Of a stretch of DNA of 53,709 bases, positions 1 to 9,423 are shown one piece after another. The notes beneath the pieces were generated by a model. That model ran no database searches. It was not told the origin of the DNA and saw nothing but the letters and a program-made list of their open reading frames with translations. Each line of letters begins with the position of its first letter. Position 1 is the stretch's first letter. Made by a program: the position numbers and the translations under genes. Where the stretch lies: the NCBI GenBank assembly GCA_002354655.1, contig DELY01000023.1, positions 1-53,709 on the forward strand. Direction: 5' to 3'. The stretch is from Pseudomonas sp. UBA2684 (lineage in GTDB: Bacteria > Pseudomonadota > Gammaproteobacteria > Pseudomonadales > Pseudomonadaceae).

Positions 1-59
1 GAGTCAGCGTGGAATCCGCAGACTGCTCACAAGCCAGAGGAAAAGCCAGAAAGCCGTTT

Positions 60-135
60 ACTCATCAGGCCAAAAATAAATAAGTTCAATAAAATCAAAT
101 ATTTGCCAATTTAACACATGGATAAAAAGCAACTT
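60..135. promoter_or_regulatory. AT-rich spacer between GacA box and the presumed rsmZ promoter
   Basis: A conspicuously AT-rich stretch in an otherwise GC-rich window, with no open reading frame of note. It lies just left of a GacA box and right of the presumed rsmZ start, which would be at or beyond the left edge. In Pseudomonas rsmZ promoters the segment between the GacA box and the promoter is AT-rich and bound by H-NS-like MvaT/MvaU proteins. That assignment here is inference from position and composition. The first 60 bases hold nothing else I can name. Confidence 0.5.
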
Positions 136-170
136 ACCCTGCGTTATTTCCCGCAATCACTTACACAGCC

Positions 171-188
171 TGTAAGCGATGGCTTACA
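171..188. promoter_or_regulatory. GacA-binding upstream activating sequence (rsmZ type)
   Basis: The sequence TGTAAGCGATGGCTTACA is an exact match to the palindromic GacA box TGTAAG-N6-CTTACA. Only the small RNA genes of the Gac/Rsm cascade normally carry this box in Pseudomonas, about 170-190 bp upstream of transcription start. Its place directly downstream of rpoS matches rsmZ in the genus. The rsmZ RNA itself would be read leftward and start at or just outside the left edge of the window, so it is not annotated here. Confidence 0.85.
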
Positions 189-195
189 CGTACAC

Positions 196-224
196 CAACA
201 AAAAACCCGGCCGAAGCCGGGTTT
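196..224 (-). terminator. rho-independent terminator of rpoS
   Basis: Read on the minus strand this is a 9-bp perfect GC-rich stem (203-211 with 216-224) closed by a TTCG tetraloop and followed by a T-rich run (TTTTTTGTTGG). It lies 19 bases after the rpoS stop codon and 15 bases before the GacA box, so it insulates rsmZ transcription from rpoS read-through. Confidence 0.9.
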
Positions 225-242
225 AGCGTTCGCTCTATCGAG

Positions 243-1250
243 CTACTGAAACAAGGCATCACTCGACAGACCGTTCTTCTCCAGAATTTCCCTAAGCCGC
301 TTGAGCGCTTCGACCTGAATCTGCCGGACGCGCTCACGGGTAAGGCCAATCTCCTGGCCAACTTCCTCCAAGGTGCAGCTTTCATGGCCGCGCAAACCAA
401 AGCGGCGCACCACCACTTCACGTTGCTTGTCGGTCAGCTCGGACAGCCACTGATCGATACTTTGCGAAAGATCATCGTCCTGCAGCAACTCGCATGGGTC
501 GGTAGGGCGATCATCGGTCAGGGTATCGAGCAGTGTTTTATCCGAGTCCGGACCGAGCGATACATCCACCGAAGATACCCGCTCATTCAGGCCAAGCATG
601 CGCTTGACCTCACCCACCGGTTTTTCCAGCAGGTTGGCAATTTCTTCGGCGGAAGGTTCGTGGTCAAGTTTCTGGGTCAATTCGCGAGCGGCACGCAGGT
701 AGACGTTGAGCTCTTTGACCACATGAATCGGTAGGCGAATGGTACGGGTCTGATTCATGATCGCCCGTTCGATGGTCTGGCGAATCCACCAGGTTGCGTA
801 GGTCGAGAACCGAAAACCGCGCTCGGGATCGAATTTTTCGACTGCGCGGATCAACCCGAGGTTACCCTCTTCGATCAGATCCAGCAGTGACAGACCCCGA
901 TTGACGTAGCGGCGGGCAATTTTCACCACCAGGCGCAGGTTGCTCTCGATCATGCGCTTACGCCCAGCCGGATCGCCCTTCTGCGCCAGACGCGCGAAGA
1001 ACACTTCCTCTTCAGGGGTAAGCAGGGGGGAAAAACCAATTTCGTTGAGGTACAGCTGAGTGGCGTCGAGCGCACGAGTGTAATCGATGTACTTGTGTTG
1101 CTTGCTGCTGGTGGAGTGTTTGGTTTTAGTGCGAGTGACAGGCGCTTCCGCCTCTTCATCCGACACATCATCCAAGACAATGCCTGGCTCCATCAGGAGC
1201 AGCTCATCGTCGACGTCAAACTCCGGCGCTTCTTTTTGATTGAGTGCCAT
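243..1250 (-). CDS. rpoS: RNA polymerase sigma factor RpoS (sigma-38)
   Basis: Stationary-phase and general stress sigma factor, 335 aa. It directs core RNA polymerase to stress, quorum-sensing and survival promoters. Visible parts: a short acidic N-terminal leader (residues 1-50); the sigma region 2 block (about 98-170) with [18 protein letters not shown] and the [18 protein letters not shown] core; region 3; and a region 4 helix-turn-helix near 291-309 ([19 protein letters not shown]). The C-terminus SSDALFQ is typical of Pseudomonas RpoS. I chose the ATG at 1250 ([11 protein letters not shown]) because it matches the family start and has AAGGGA upstream; an upstream in-frame extension of 27 residues does not look like RpoS. 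It lies 105 bases after nlpD. In this family the main rpoS promoter is inside nlpD, so nlpD may carry regulatory sequence; I did not locate it. Confidence 0.99.
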   Translation of the reverse strand: MALNQKEAPEFDVDDELLLMEPGIVLDDVSDEEAEAPVTRTKTKHSTSSKQHKYIDYTRALDATQLYLNEIGFSPLLTPEEEVFFARLAQKGDPAGRKRMIESNLRLVVKIARRYVNRGLSLLDLIEEGNLGLIRAVEKFDPERGFRFSTYATWWIRQTIERAIMNQTRTIRLPIHVVKELNVYLRAARELTQKLDHEPSAEEIANLLEKPVGEVKRMLGLNERVSSVDVSLGPDSDKTLLDTLTDDRPTDPCELLQDDDLSQSIDQWLSELTDKQREVVVRRFGLRGHESCTLEEVGQEIGLTRERVRQIQVEALKRLREILEKNGLSSDALFQ

Positions 1251-1355
1251 TGTTGTTGTCCCTTGCTGAGTTCGACAGCAAGCTCTGGCGGCGCCTATTT
1301 CCGTGGCAACACCCGAGCCCGTCCCTCCCACGTGGTGGAACAGGCTAGCGACAGG

Positions 1356-2204
1356 TCAACGGCGTGGCAGGTATTGCAACGGATCTACAGGCTTACCCTG
1401 ACGGCGAATTTCAAAATGAAGCTTCACCCGGTCGGCTCCCGTGGAACCCATCTCGGCAATCGTCTGTCCGACTTTGACCCGCTGCCCCTCCCGCACCAAC
1501 AGCCTACGGTTGTGTCCGTAAGCGCTTACGTAGGTATCGCTGTGTTTGATGATCACCAACTCGCCGTAGCCCCGTAAACCACTCCCGGCGTACACCACTG
1601 ATCCATCAGACGCAGCTAAAACAGGCTGGCCCAATTCTCCGGCGATATCAATGCCTTTATTCAAACTCCCGTTTGAGGAAAAACGCCCAATCACGCTACC
1701 TGCCGAAGGCCAGGCCCAGCCTGACGCAGAGCGCTGTACCGGCTGCACCGGAGTGGTCGCTGGGGTGACCTTGATCGGCGCAGGCGCTTGGGTTTGCGTC
1801 GATGCCGGCGGCGCCTGAACCGGTGCCGTTGGCCGGTTGACAGAAGCCGGTGTGCTGACCACCGGCGCCGTTGCCACCATCGGCGGACGCGTCGATTGCT
1901 GGCCGCCGAAGCGAATAACCTGGCCGACCCGAATCAAGTAAGGCGGAGCAATACCGTTATGCGCGGCCAGGGCTTTCCAATCCCACCCAAAACGAAAGGC
2001 AATCGAATAGAGGGTATCGCCACGCTGCACGACATGCTGTCCGCTGGTCACGGCTTGACGCTGATTAGCCGCTGCCGCGCGCGTGCGGTCGACCACCTGC
2101 ACACCACCCGGTGGCGGGCTCGCACAGCCGCTCAGGAGCGCGCCAAGCACCAGACCACTCAACAGGCACCGAGCGCTGCGGCAGAAAACTAATGGTTGAC
2201 TCAC
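1356..2204 (-). CDS. nlpD: NlpD-type lipoprotein, LysM plus degenerate LytM/M23 domain
   Basis: Outer-membrane lipoprotein (282 aa) that in enterobacteria activates the amidase AmiC for daughter-cell separation. Start chosen at a GTG (VSQPLVFC) preceded by AGGGAGA; an in-frame GTG 60 bases earlier has no ribosome site. It gives a signal peptide with lipobox LLSGC and acylated Cys27. A LysM domain follows at about 56-100 (HVVQRGDTLYSI), then a Pro/Thr/Gln-rich linker and a LytM/M23 domain from about 180. The zinc ligands are degenerate: the first motif reads NKGIDIA instead of HxGxD, and the last reads KLHFEIR instead of HLHFEIR. It is therefore probably not an active peptidase but an amidase activator, as known for NlpD and EnvC. 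It precedes rpoS, as in other gamma-proteobacteria. Confidence 0.96.
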   Translation of the reverse strand: MSQPLVFCRSARCLLSGLVLGALLSGCASPPPGGVQVVDRTRAAAANQRQAVTSGQHVVQRGDTLYSIAFRFGWDWKALAAHNGIAPPYLIRVGQVIRFGGQQSTRPPMVATAPVVSTPASVNRPTAPVQAPPASTQTQAPAPIKVTPATTPVQPVQRSASGWAWPSAGSVIGRFSSNGSLNKGIDIAGELGQPVLAASDGSVVYAGSGLRGYGELVIIKHSDTYVSAYGHNRRLLVREGQRVKVGQTIAEMGSTGADRVKLHFEIRRQGKPVDPLQYLPRR

Positions 2205-2243
2205 CCATCTCTCCCTTACTGGCGTCTGACTATTGGCGCGTAT

Positions 2244-2263
2244 TGTGCCGGAATTATTCGGCA
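2244..2263 (-). other. Stem-loop over the stop codon of the DUF368 gene
   Basis: GTGCCG and CGGCAC form a 6-bp perfect inverted repeat with an 8-base AT-rich loop. On the minus strand it contains the TAA stop of the DUF368 gene and lies about 40 bases before the nlpD GTG start. There is no T-run, so it is unlikely to be a strong terminator. An mRNA processing or stability element is possible. Confidence 0.35.
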
Positions 2264-3192
2264 CAGCCAGCGCTCTGCTGACGGCGCCCGGCCAACCATT
2301 CCAAACCGAGCACCAGCACTATGCCAGCCACAGCCAGGACTATCGCCAACACCAACTGCGGATCTTGCCCACTGATCTCGGCAAACCGTGCTGGCAGCAA
2401 ATTCTCCTGCAGCAGCGGCACTTGCTGACCGTGACTGTCGGTTTGCCAGGTCAGGGTTTCCTTCCACGGCCATATCTTGTTCAGCGAGCCGAGCATCAAG
2501 CCGGTCAGAAACGCCAGAGTCAGGTCGCGCCAGCGCGCCAACAACCAGCGCAGAAAACCGGCAAAACTGACGATACCGACCAAGCAGCCGCTGGCGAATA
2601 TCATCAACACCAGCAGATCCAGGTTCTTCACCGCGCCCAGCACAAACGAATACAGGCCCATCAGCACCAGAATGAAGCTGCCGGAAATACCCGGCAGAAT
2701 CATCGCGCAGATAGCAATCGCGCCCGCGAAGAACAGGCTGAGCGGATCATTGCTCCACTGCATCGGCGACACCACGGTAATCCAATAGGCGAAGGCAGCG
2801 CCGAGGACAAAGCTGACCACACGAGTCCAGTTCCAGCGCTGAATTTCGCGCGACACCAAATGGGTGGAAACCAGTATCAGACCAAAAAAGAATGACCATA
2901 CCGGGATCGGCTGATGCTCCAGCAGGTAAGTAATCAAGCGCGCCAGGCTGACGATGCTGGTCAGAATGCCCGCCAGCAGCACCACGAGAAACGTCGCGTT
3001 GGCGGCTTGCCAGGCGGCGGCGACACGGCCGCGCAGCAGTAATCCGAGAGCCCGTGGCACACTGGCAATCGAGCGCAGCAACTCATCGTAGATACCACTG
3101 ATAAAGGCAACGGTACCCCCGGAAACGCCGGGAACGACATCGGCAGCGCCCATGGCGATGCCTTTGGCATACAACAAGAAATGATTTTTCAT
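2254..3192 (-). CDS. DUF368 family membrane protein (PopT-like undecaprenyl-phosphate transporter)
   Basis: Polytopic inner-membrane protein of 312 aa with about eight hydrophobic segments. The conserved N-terminal signature is visible at residues 10-35 (KGIAMGAADVVPGVSGGTVAFISGIY), with a second similar repeat near 165-175 (CAMILPGISGSFILVLMG). These glycine/proline-rich re-entrant-like motifs define the DUF368 family. Members have been reported (PopT) to return undecaprenyl phosphate across the membrane for reuse in wall and LPS O-unit synthesis. The function here is by family. It sits between pcm and nlpD, an arrangement I recall from fluorescent pseudomonads but not from P. aeruginosa. 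The ATG at 3192 has only a weak GGAT ribosome site. Undecaprenyl diphosphate synthase (uppS) is in the same window but in another operon. Confidence 0.85.
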   Translation of the reverse strand: MKNHFLLYAKGIAMGAADVVPGVSGGTVAFISGIYDELLRSIASVPRALGLLLRGRVAAAWQAANATFLVVLLAGILTSIVSLARLITYLLEHQPIPVWSFFFGLILVSTHLVSREIQRWNWTRVVSFVLGAAFAYWITVVSPMQWSNDPLSLFFAGAIAICAMILPGISGSFILVLMGLYSFVLGAVKNLDLLVLMIFASGCLVGIVSFAGFLRWLLARWRDLTLAFLTGLMLGSLNKIWPWKETLTWQTDSHGQQVPLLQENLLPARFAEISGQDPQLVLAIVLAVAGIVLVLGLEWLAGRRQQSAGCAE

Positions 3193-3211
3193 AGATCCAT
3201 CTGGATAAAAA

Positions 3212-3889
3212 TCAGGCTAAGGGTCCATTGAGCAATGGTACGAAACGCACGGCATCCAACACATGCCGGGAAAAGCCCTGCTCTTCGCGCACGATCAACA
3301 GCAGCTGCTGCACATCGCCGGCGCCGACCGGAATCACCAAGCGGCCACCTGGCGCCAGTTGCTCAAGCAACGCCTGAGGCACCTCGGCGGCGGCGGCCGT
3401 GACGATGATGCCGTTGTATGGCGCCAGCGCCGACCAACCTTGCCAGCCATCGCCCCAACGAAACACCACATTGCGCAGATTCAACTCGGCCAGACGCTCT
3501 TTGGCCCGCTCTTGCAGCACCTGAATACGCTCGACGGTAAACACCCGCTCGACCAGCTGCGCCAGAATCGCGGTCTGGTAACCGGAGCCGGTGCCAATTT
3601 CCAATACTTTGTCCAACGGCCCGGCCGCCAGCAGCAACTCACTCATCCGCGCGACCATATAGGGCTGCGAAATGGTCTGGTTGTGCCCAATCGGCAAGGC
3701 GGTGTCTTCGTAGGCGCGATGGGCCAGCGCCTCGTCGACGAACAGGTGACGCGGCGTACGACGAATGGCCTCCAGCACGCGGGCGTTGGACAGGCCCTCT
3801 TCATACAGACGCTGAATCAATCGTTCACGGGTTCGTTGCGACGTCATGCCAATGCCGCGGTGGTGCAACTCGTCTTGCTCACGCTTCAT
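3212..3889 (-). CDS. pcm: Protein-L-isoaspartate O-methyltransferase
   Basis: Repairs age-damaged proteins by methylating L-isoaspartyl residues with S-adenosylmethionine; cytoplasmic. The 225-aa product shows the PCMT hallmarks [11 protein letters not shown] (72-82), SAM motif [10 protein letters not shown] (95-103), and RLVIPVG near 200. The start is the ATG at 3889, which overlaps the surE stop (TGATG) and is preceded by a strong GGAGGG. A second ATG 14 codons in (MTSQRTRE) is the start used in some Pseudomonas annotations and has a poorer ribosome site. The overlap implies translational coupling with surE, another survival gene. Confidence 0.97.
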   Translation of the reverse strand: MKREQDELHHRGIGMTSQRTRERLIQRLYEEGLSNARVLEAIRRTPRHLFVDEALAHRAYEDTALPIGHNQTISQPYMVARMSELLLAAGPLDKVLEIGTGSGYQTAILAQLVERVFTVERIQVLQERAKERLAELNLRNVVFRWGDGWQGWSALAPYNGIIVTAAAAEVPQALLEQLAPGGRLVIPVGAGDVQQLLLIVREEQGFSRHVLDAVRFVPLLNGPLA

Positions 3890-4638
3890 CAGAGCAAACC
3901 CTCCAGCCAGGGCTGCAGGCTGTTGAGGCCATCTTGAAAGGTGCGGTCCAGTTGCAGCGGAGTGACGGACACATAGCCCTGCATCACCGCATGGAAATCC
4001 GTTCCCGGCCCGCCGTCCTCGGCATCGCCGGCCACCGAAATCCAGTAGCCTTCTTTGCCGCGCGGGTTGACGACCTTGACCGGTGCCGCCGCGCGCGCAC
4101 GATGGCCCAGACGCGTCAGCTGGATACCGCGAATATGCTCCAGCGGCAGATTGGGGATGTTCACGTTGAGCACGGTACGTGGCGGCAGATCGAGCTGCTC
4201 ATGGGCCTCGACCAACTTGCGCGCGAAATAGGCGGCTGTCGCCAGGTTGTCCGGCAGACGCGAGAGCAAGGAGAACGCAAATGCCGGACGCGCCAGAAAA
4301 CGGCCCTCCAACGCAGCCGCCACAGTCCCTGAATAGAGCACGTCATCGCCCAGGTTGGCGCCGAGGTTGATCCCCGACACCACCAGATCGGCTACATGCG
4401 GCAGCAAGCCATTGAGGCCCAGGTGCACGCAATCGGTCGGCGTACCGTTGAGGCTGATAAAGCCGTTGGGCAGCGTTTGCGGGTGCAGCGGACGATCGAG
4501 GGTCAGCGAACTGCTGGCACCACTTTTGTCCTGATCGGGAGCGATCACCGTGCAGTCGGCATAATCGGCCAACGCAGCATGCAGCGCGGCGAGGCCTGGC
4601 GCTGCCACTCCGTCATCGTTAGAAATCAGAATACGCAT
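3889..4638 (-). CDS. surE: 5'/3'-nucleotidase SurE
   Basis: Metal-dependent phosphatase of 249 aa that hydrolyses nucleoside monophosphates and short polyphosphate; linked to stationary-phase survival. Metal-site residues are visible at D8-D9 (NDDG), S39 (DKSGASSS) and N91 ([21 protein letters not shown]). The length matches the family. The start is the ATG at 4638, inside the end of truD (13-base overlap). It is coupled downstream to pcm through a 1-base overlap. The truD-surE-pcm-nlpD-rpoS order is standard in Pseudomonas. Confidence 0.98.
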   Translation of the reverse strand: MRILISNDDGVAAPGLAALHAALADYADCTVIAPDQDKSGASSSLTLDRPLHPQTLPNGFISLNGTPTDCVHLGLNGLLPHVADLVVSGINLGANLGDDVLYSGTVAAALEGRFLARPAFAFSLLSRLPDNLATAAYFARKLVEAHEQLDLPPRTVLNVNIPNLPLEHIRGIQLTRLGHRARAAAPVKVVNPRGKEGYWISVAGDAEDGGPGTDFHAVMQGYVSVTPLQLDRTFQDGLNSLQPWLEGLL

Positions 4639-5684
4639 GGGTTATCCGTCTGCCCTGCCGGCAACAGATCGACGAGCTCGCGCACCATTACAGTGGCAAA
4701 GCATCCAGCCGGCAGGACGAATTCCAGTTGCAGAACGTCAGACTCGGGATAATGCCACGTCAAACCGCCAATGGGGAGGCGCAGGATGCGCCGTTCGTGC
4801 GCCATGCCCGCTTCGGCCAACCAGTCGGCCAAAGCCGTCTCACCTTGCGCAACGGCTTGCTCCAGCACATGCGCCGCGCCAGCGGCCGGCGATGCGCCCA
4901 CGCCCCACAGTGGGCCCGTGGGGTGCAGGTCGAGAATCGCCAGGCGCGGATCGCTGCACTCCGCCTCGCCCGCCATGAAAAAGCTGCGGCTGTCGGTAAA
5001 GGCCAGCAGGTCACCAAGCAGCACCTGATTCCAGGTGCCAGCGGCTACACGCTCGGCCAGCACCTGATTGAACAGATAACTGCGCGCCGCCGAGAGCACC
5101 CGCGAACGCACATTGCGCTTCTCCGGCAGGCTCTTGTTCGCCGCAAAATGCCGGGCATGGGCGACATTGCCGCCCTCGAAGCCAAAGCGCTGCAAGCCGT
5201 AATAGTTGGGAATGCCCTGGGCCGCGATCTGCGTCAGGCGCTTGTCTAATGTCTCGCGATCCGCAACCAGCTGGGTCAGGCGCAAGGTGAAACCGTTGGC
5301 CGCATGGGCGCCGCGCTGCAGCTTACGGCTATGCCGCACCTGCTTGAGGATGCTCAGACTGGCATCTTCGGCGGCGCTCAGGTCGGGGTCGACCTTGCCC
5401 GGCAGGTGCAGGCTGAACCACTGACGGGTCAGGGCCTGACGATCCTTGAGCCCGGCGTAGCTAATCAGCTTCAGCGGCACGCCAGCGGCGCGGGCAATAC
5501 GCTTGGCCGCTTCTTCGGTATTCAGCTCGCGCTTTTCCACCCACAGCCAGAGGTGTTCACCCTCGCCGGCCAGGGGAATATCCAGCACTTCATCGACTTG
5601 AAAATCTTCCGCCACGGCCTTGAGCACCGCCGTACCGCACGGCGCGCCATGGGCGCGTGGGCCCAACAGTTGCAGTTCGTTCAT
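4626..5684 (-). CDS. truD: tRNA pseudouridine(13) synthase TruD
   Basis: Converts U13 of tRNA-Glu to pseudouridine. The 352-aa protein has the TruD catalytic motif [18 protein letters not shown] with nucleophile D81, followed by the family's central RNA-binding insertion ([19 protein letters not shown]). It overlaps ispF upstream by 4 bases (ATGA) and surE downstream by 13 bases, so the three are probably translated from one message. Confidence 0.98.
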   Translation of the reverse strand: MNELQLLGPRAHGAPCGTAVLKAVAEDFQVDEVLDIPLAGEGEHLWLWVEKRELNTEEAAKRIARAAGVPLKLISYAGLKDRQALTRQWFSLHLPGKVDPDLSAAEDASLSILKQVRHSRKLQRGAHAANGFTLRLTQLVADRETLDKRLTQIAAQGIPNYYGLQRFGFEGGNVAHARHFAANKSLPEKRNVRSRVLSAARSYLFNQVLAERVAAGTWNQVLLGDLLAFTDSRSFFMAGEAECSDPRLAILDLHPTGPLWGVGASPAAGAAHVLEQAVAQGETALADWLAEAGMAHERRILRLPIGGLTWHYPESDVLQLEFVLPAGCFATVMVRELVDLLPAGQTDNPCVF

Positions 5685-6154
5685 CGGGCGACCAACAACG
5701 CGACAGCATGCACCGCGATGCCTTCCTCGCGCCCGGTAAACCCCAGCTTCTCGGTGGTTGTGGCCTTGACGTTGACCTGATCCAGGCTCACCTGCAGGTC
5801 TTCGGCAATTCGCGCGCGCATGGTCTCGATGTGCGGCGCCATCTTCGGCGCCTGGGCGACGATGGTGGCGTCGACATTACCGACCTGCCAGCCTTTGCCG
5901 TGAATCAACCCAAGCACATGGCGCAGCAGCACACGGCTGTCGGCGCCCTTGAAGGTCGGGTCAGTGTCGGGGAAGTGTTTGCCGATATCGCCCAGCGCCG
6001 CCGCGCCGAGCAAGGCATCGCTCAAGGCATGCAGCAGCACGTCGCCATCGGAATGGGCCAACAGGCCGAACGCGTGAGGGATTTGCACGCCACCCAGGGT
6101 AATAAAGGAGCCCTCGGTAAAGCGATGCACATCGTAGCCGTGGCCAATACGCAT
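5681..6154 (-). CDS. ispF: 2-C-methyl-D-erythritol 2,4-cyclodiphosphate synthase
   Basis: Fifth enzyme of the MEP isoprenoid pathway; makes MEcPP and releases CMP. 157 aa. Zinc ligands D8, H10 (GHGYDVHRF) and H42 ([11 protein letters not shown]) are present, as is the substrate signature [16 protein letters not shown]. The start is the ATG at 6154 (MRIGHGYDV), as in homologues; an upstream in-frame TTG was rejected. Its likely ribosome site (AGGG) lies in the 3' arm of a hairpin (6163-6185) that may also terminate the formaldehyde genes. ispD and dxr of the same pathway are elsewhere in the window. Confidence 0.98.
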   Translation of the reverse strand: MRIGHGYDVHRFTEGSFITLGGVQIPHAFGLLAHSDGDVLLHALSDALLGAAALGDIGKHFPDTDPTFKGADSRVLLRHVLGLIHGKGWQVGNVDATIVAQAPKMAPHIETMRARIAEDLQVSLDQVNVKATTTEKLGFTGREEGIAVHAVALLVAR

Positions 6155-6162
6155 AAGAAACA

Positions 6163-6185
6163 ACGCCCTGAAAAAGTCAGGGCGT
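6163..6185 (-). terminator. Hairpin after fghA, overlapping the ispF ribosome site
   Basis: ACGCCCTG and CAGGGCGT form a perfect 8-bp stem with a 7-base loop, followed on the minus strand by a T-rich tail (TGTTTCTT). It lies about 70 bases after fghA and directly before the ispF start. It looks like a modest rho-independent terminator. The only clear Shine-Dalgarno bases for ispF are in its 3' arm, so it could also limit ispF translation. Confidence 0.6.
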
Positions 6186-6253
6186 GATTCTAACTGAAAG
6201 CTGCCTATAGGAGCCGGCTAGCTGGCGAACCGAACGTCGTCGCCAGCGCCGGT

Positions 6254-7099
6254 TCAGCTCAGCAGCGCCTTGGCGTGATGACGCAGATGGTCATCGATAA
6301 AGCTGGCGATAAAGTAGTAGCTATGGTCGTAGCCCGGCTGCAGGCGCAAGGTCAACGGATGCCCGGCGGCCTGCGCCGCAGCCCTGAGGGCATCCGGCTT
6401 GAGCTGACTGTCGAGGAAGTCATCACGATCGCCCTGATCGACCAGCATCGGCAGTTTTTCCGTCGCCTCGGCGAGCAACGCGCAGGCATCCCATTCGCGC
6501 CAGCGCGAGCGCTCATCACCGAGGTAACGCGCAAACGCCTTCTCGCCCCAGGGACAGTTGCTTGGGTTACTGATCGGCGCAAAGGCCGACAGCGACTGAT
6601 AACGCCCCGGGTTGCGTAGCGCACAGACCAGCGCGCCATGCCCACCCATGGAGTGACCGCTAATACCGCGTTTGTTGGATACCGGGAAGTTCGCCTCGAT
6701 CAGCGCCGGCAGCTCCTGCACCACATAGTCGTACATGCGGTAATGCCGCGCCCAGGGTTCCTGAGTGGCATTCAGGTAGAAGCCCGCGCCCAGGCCGAAG
6801 TCCCAGGCCTGGTCCGGGTCATCCGGCACCTCGGCGCCGCGCGGGCTGGTGTCCGGCGCGACGATGATCAACCCCAGCTCGGCCGCCAGCTTGTGCGCGC
6901 CGGCCTTCTGCATAAAGTTTTCGTCGGTGCAGGTCAGTCCGCTCAGCCAGTACAGCACTGGCAGTTTGCCGCCCTGCTCGGCCTTCGGCGGCAGGTACAC
7001 GGCAAACACCATGTCGCAGCCCAGCACCGCCGAGCGATGGCGGTAGCGCTTGTGCCAACCGCCAGCACTCTTCTGGCAGGAAATATTTTCCAGGCTCAT
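6254..7099 (-). CDS. fghA: S-formylglutathione hydrolase
   Basis: Second step of glutathione-dependent formaldehyde detoxification: hydrolyses S-formylglutathione to formate and glutathione. 281-aa alpha/beta hydrolase of the esterase D type. The nucleophile is S150 in GHSMGG, the acid probably D226 in DQGDRDDFL, and the histidine H259 in GYDHSYYF. The ATG at 7099 has a good GAGGTG site. It follows adhC by 8 bases, so both are cotranscribed, with the LysR gene divergent upstream. Confidence 0.98.
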   Translation of the reverse strand: MSLENISCQKSAGGWHKRYRHRSAVLGCDMVFAVYLPPKAEQGGKLPVLYWLSGLTCTDENFMQKAGAHKLAAELGLIIVAPDTSPRGAEVPDDPDQAWDFGLGAGFYLNATQEPWARHYRMYDYVVQELPALIEANFPVSNKRGISGHSMGGHGALVCALRNPGRYQSLSAFAPISNPSNCPWGEKAFARYLGDERSRWREWDACALLAEATEKLPMLVDQGDRDDFLDSQLKPDALRAAAQAAGHPLTLRLQPGYDHSYYFIASFIDDHLRHHAKALLS

Positions 7100-7107
7100 G
7101 GCACACC

Positions 7108-8262
<1,155 letters not shown>

Positions 8263-8355
8263 TCAGTGCCACGAATAGAATAATCAGCTAAAAAACAAAA
8301 CATTCTTGCCATACAGGGATAATCTGCCGACAAAACCACGCCGAGAAAAACTGCC

Positions 8356-9243
8356 ATGAACCGCTGGGAAGGTTTGGATGAATTCGTTGCGGTGGCCGAA
8401 TGCGGTCAATTCACCGCAGCCGCCGAGCGGCTGGGGCTGTCCTCCTCGCAGGTCAGCCGGCAGATCGCGCGCCTGGAAGAGCGTTTGCAAACCCGCCTGT
8501 TTTATCGCAGCACCCGGCGCGTAGCGCTGACCGAGGCTGGGCAGACCTTTCTGCAACATTGCCAGCGCCTGCAAGACGCGCGCGAAGAAGCGCTGCGCGC
8601 CATTGGCGACCTCGGCAGCGAACCTAAGGGCCTGCTGCGCATGACCTGCGCAGTGGCCTACGGTGAGCGCTTTATCGTGCCGTTGGTCACCGACTTCATG
8701 AGCCGCCACCCGCAGTTGCGGGTCGACATCGAGTTGAGCAATCGCCCCCTCGATCTGGTGCAGGAAGGTCTGGACATGGCCATCCGCCTGGGCCGGCTCC
8801 ACGACTCGCGTCTGGTCGCCACGCGCCTGGCGCCCCGGCGCATGTACCTGTGCGCGGCACCCGACTACCTGCAACGCTATGGCCGACCGCACTCGCTGTC
8901 CGAGCTGAGCCGACACAATTGCCTGATCGGTAGCTCGGACATCTGGAGTTTTCAGCTCAACGGCCGCGAGTCGTCACCGCGGGTGCAAGGCAACTGGCGT
9001 TGCAACAGCGGCCAAGCGGTACTGGAGGCGGCGCTACGCGGCCTCGGCCTGTGCCAACTACCGGACTATTACGTGCTGGAACATTTACGCAGTGGCGCGC
9101 TGGTGTCCTTACTCGACAACCAGCAACCACCGAACACCGCCGTCTGGGCGCTTTATTCGCAACAACGGCACTTGTCGCCGAAGGTGCGCCAGTTGGTGGA
9201 CTTCCTCAAAGCTGGGCTGGCTCAGCGCAGCGAATACCGCTAA
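8356..9243 (+). CDS. gfnR: LysR-family regulator, probably of the formaldehyde genes
   Basis: 295-aa LysR-type transcription factor. The N-terminal winged helix-turn-helix (residues 1-60) includes the typical FTAAAERLGLSSSQVSRQIARLEERLQTRLF stretch (18-48). The rest is a periplasmic-binding-like effector domain. It is divergent from adhC-fghA, and in Pseudomonas the regulator in this position controls glutathione-dependent formaldehyde neutralisation (GfnR). Function is inferred from this context; the symbol is given on synteny. The 8221-8355 intergenic region must hold both promoters, but I could not pick a convincing T-N11-A operator. Confidence 0.85.
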   Translation: MNRWEGLDEFVAVAECGQFTAAAERLGLSSSQVSRQIARLEERLQTRLFYRSTRRVALTEAGQTFLQHCQRLQDAREEALRAIGDLGSEPKGLLRMTCAVAYGERFIVPLVTDFMSRHPQLRVDIELSNRPLDLVQEGLDMAIRLGRLHDSRLVATRLAPRRMYLCAAPDYLQRYGRPHSLSELSRHNCLIGSSDIWSFQLNGRESSPRVQGNWRCNSGQAVLEAALRGLGLCQLPDYYVLEHLRSGALVSLLDNQQPPNTAVWALYSQQRHLSPKVRQLVDFLKAGLAQRSEYR

Positions 9244-9368
9244 CGAGTCGCTGAGCTTGGCCCTCAACGCCCAGACGCGCTCGGCGGCGTGCCCGCAACA
9301 GAATGTCACAGCCGCTCAAGGAACCTCGCCAGCGAGTTGCTCGTCGTAATCTCCAAGGCCTTTTAACC

Positions 9369-9395
9369 CATGACCGGCCAACTGTCGCGGTCATG
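9369..9395 (+). other. Inverted repeat in the leader of the HPF-like gene
   Basis: CATGACCG (9369-9376) and CGGTCATG (9388-9395) are a perfect 8-bp inverted repeat with an 11-base spacer. It ends about 13 bases before the ribosome site of the next gene. It could be an operator or a 5'-UTR hairpin. It lies 126 bases after the LysR gene and lacks a T-run, so a terminator role is less likely. Confidence 0.45.
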
Positions 9396-9423
9396 CTTCT
9401 AGTGCAACGAGAGGAAAACGGCT

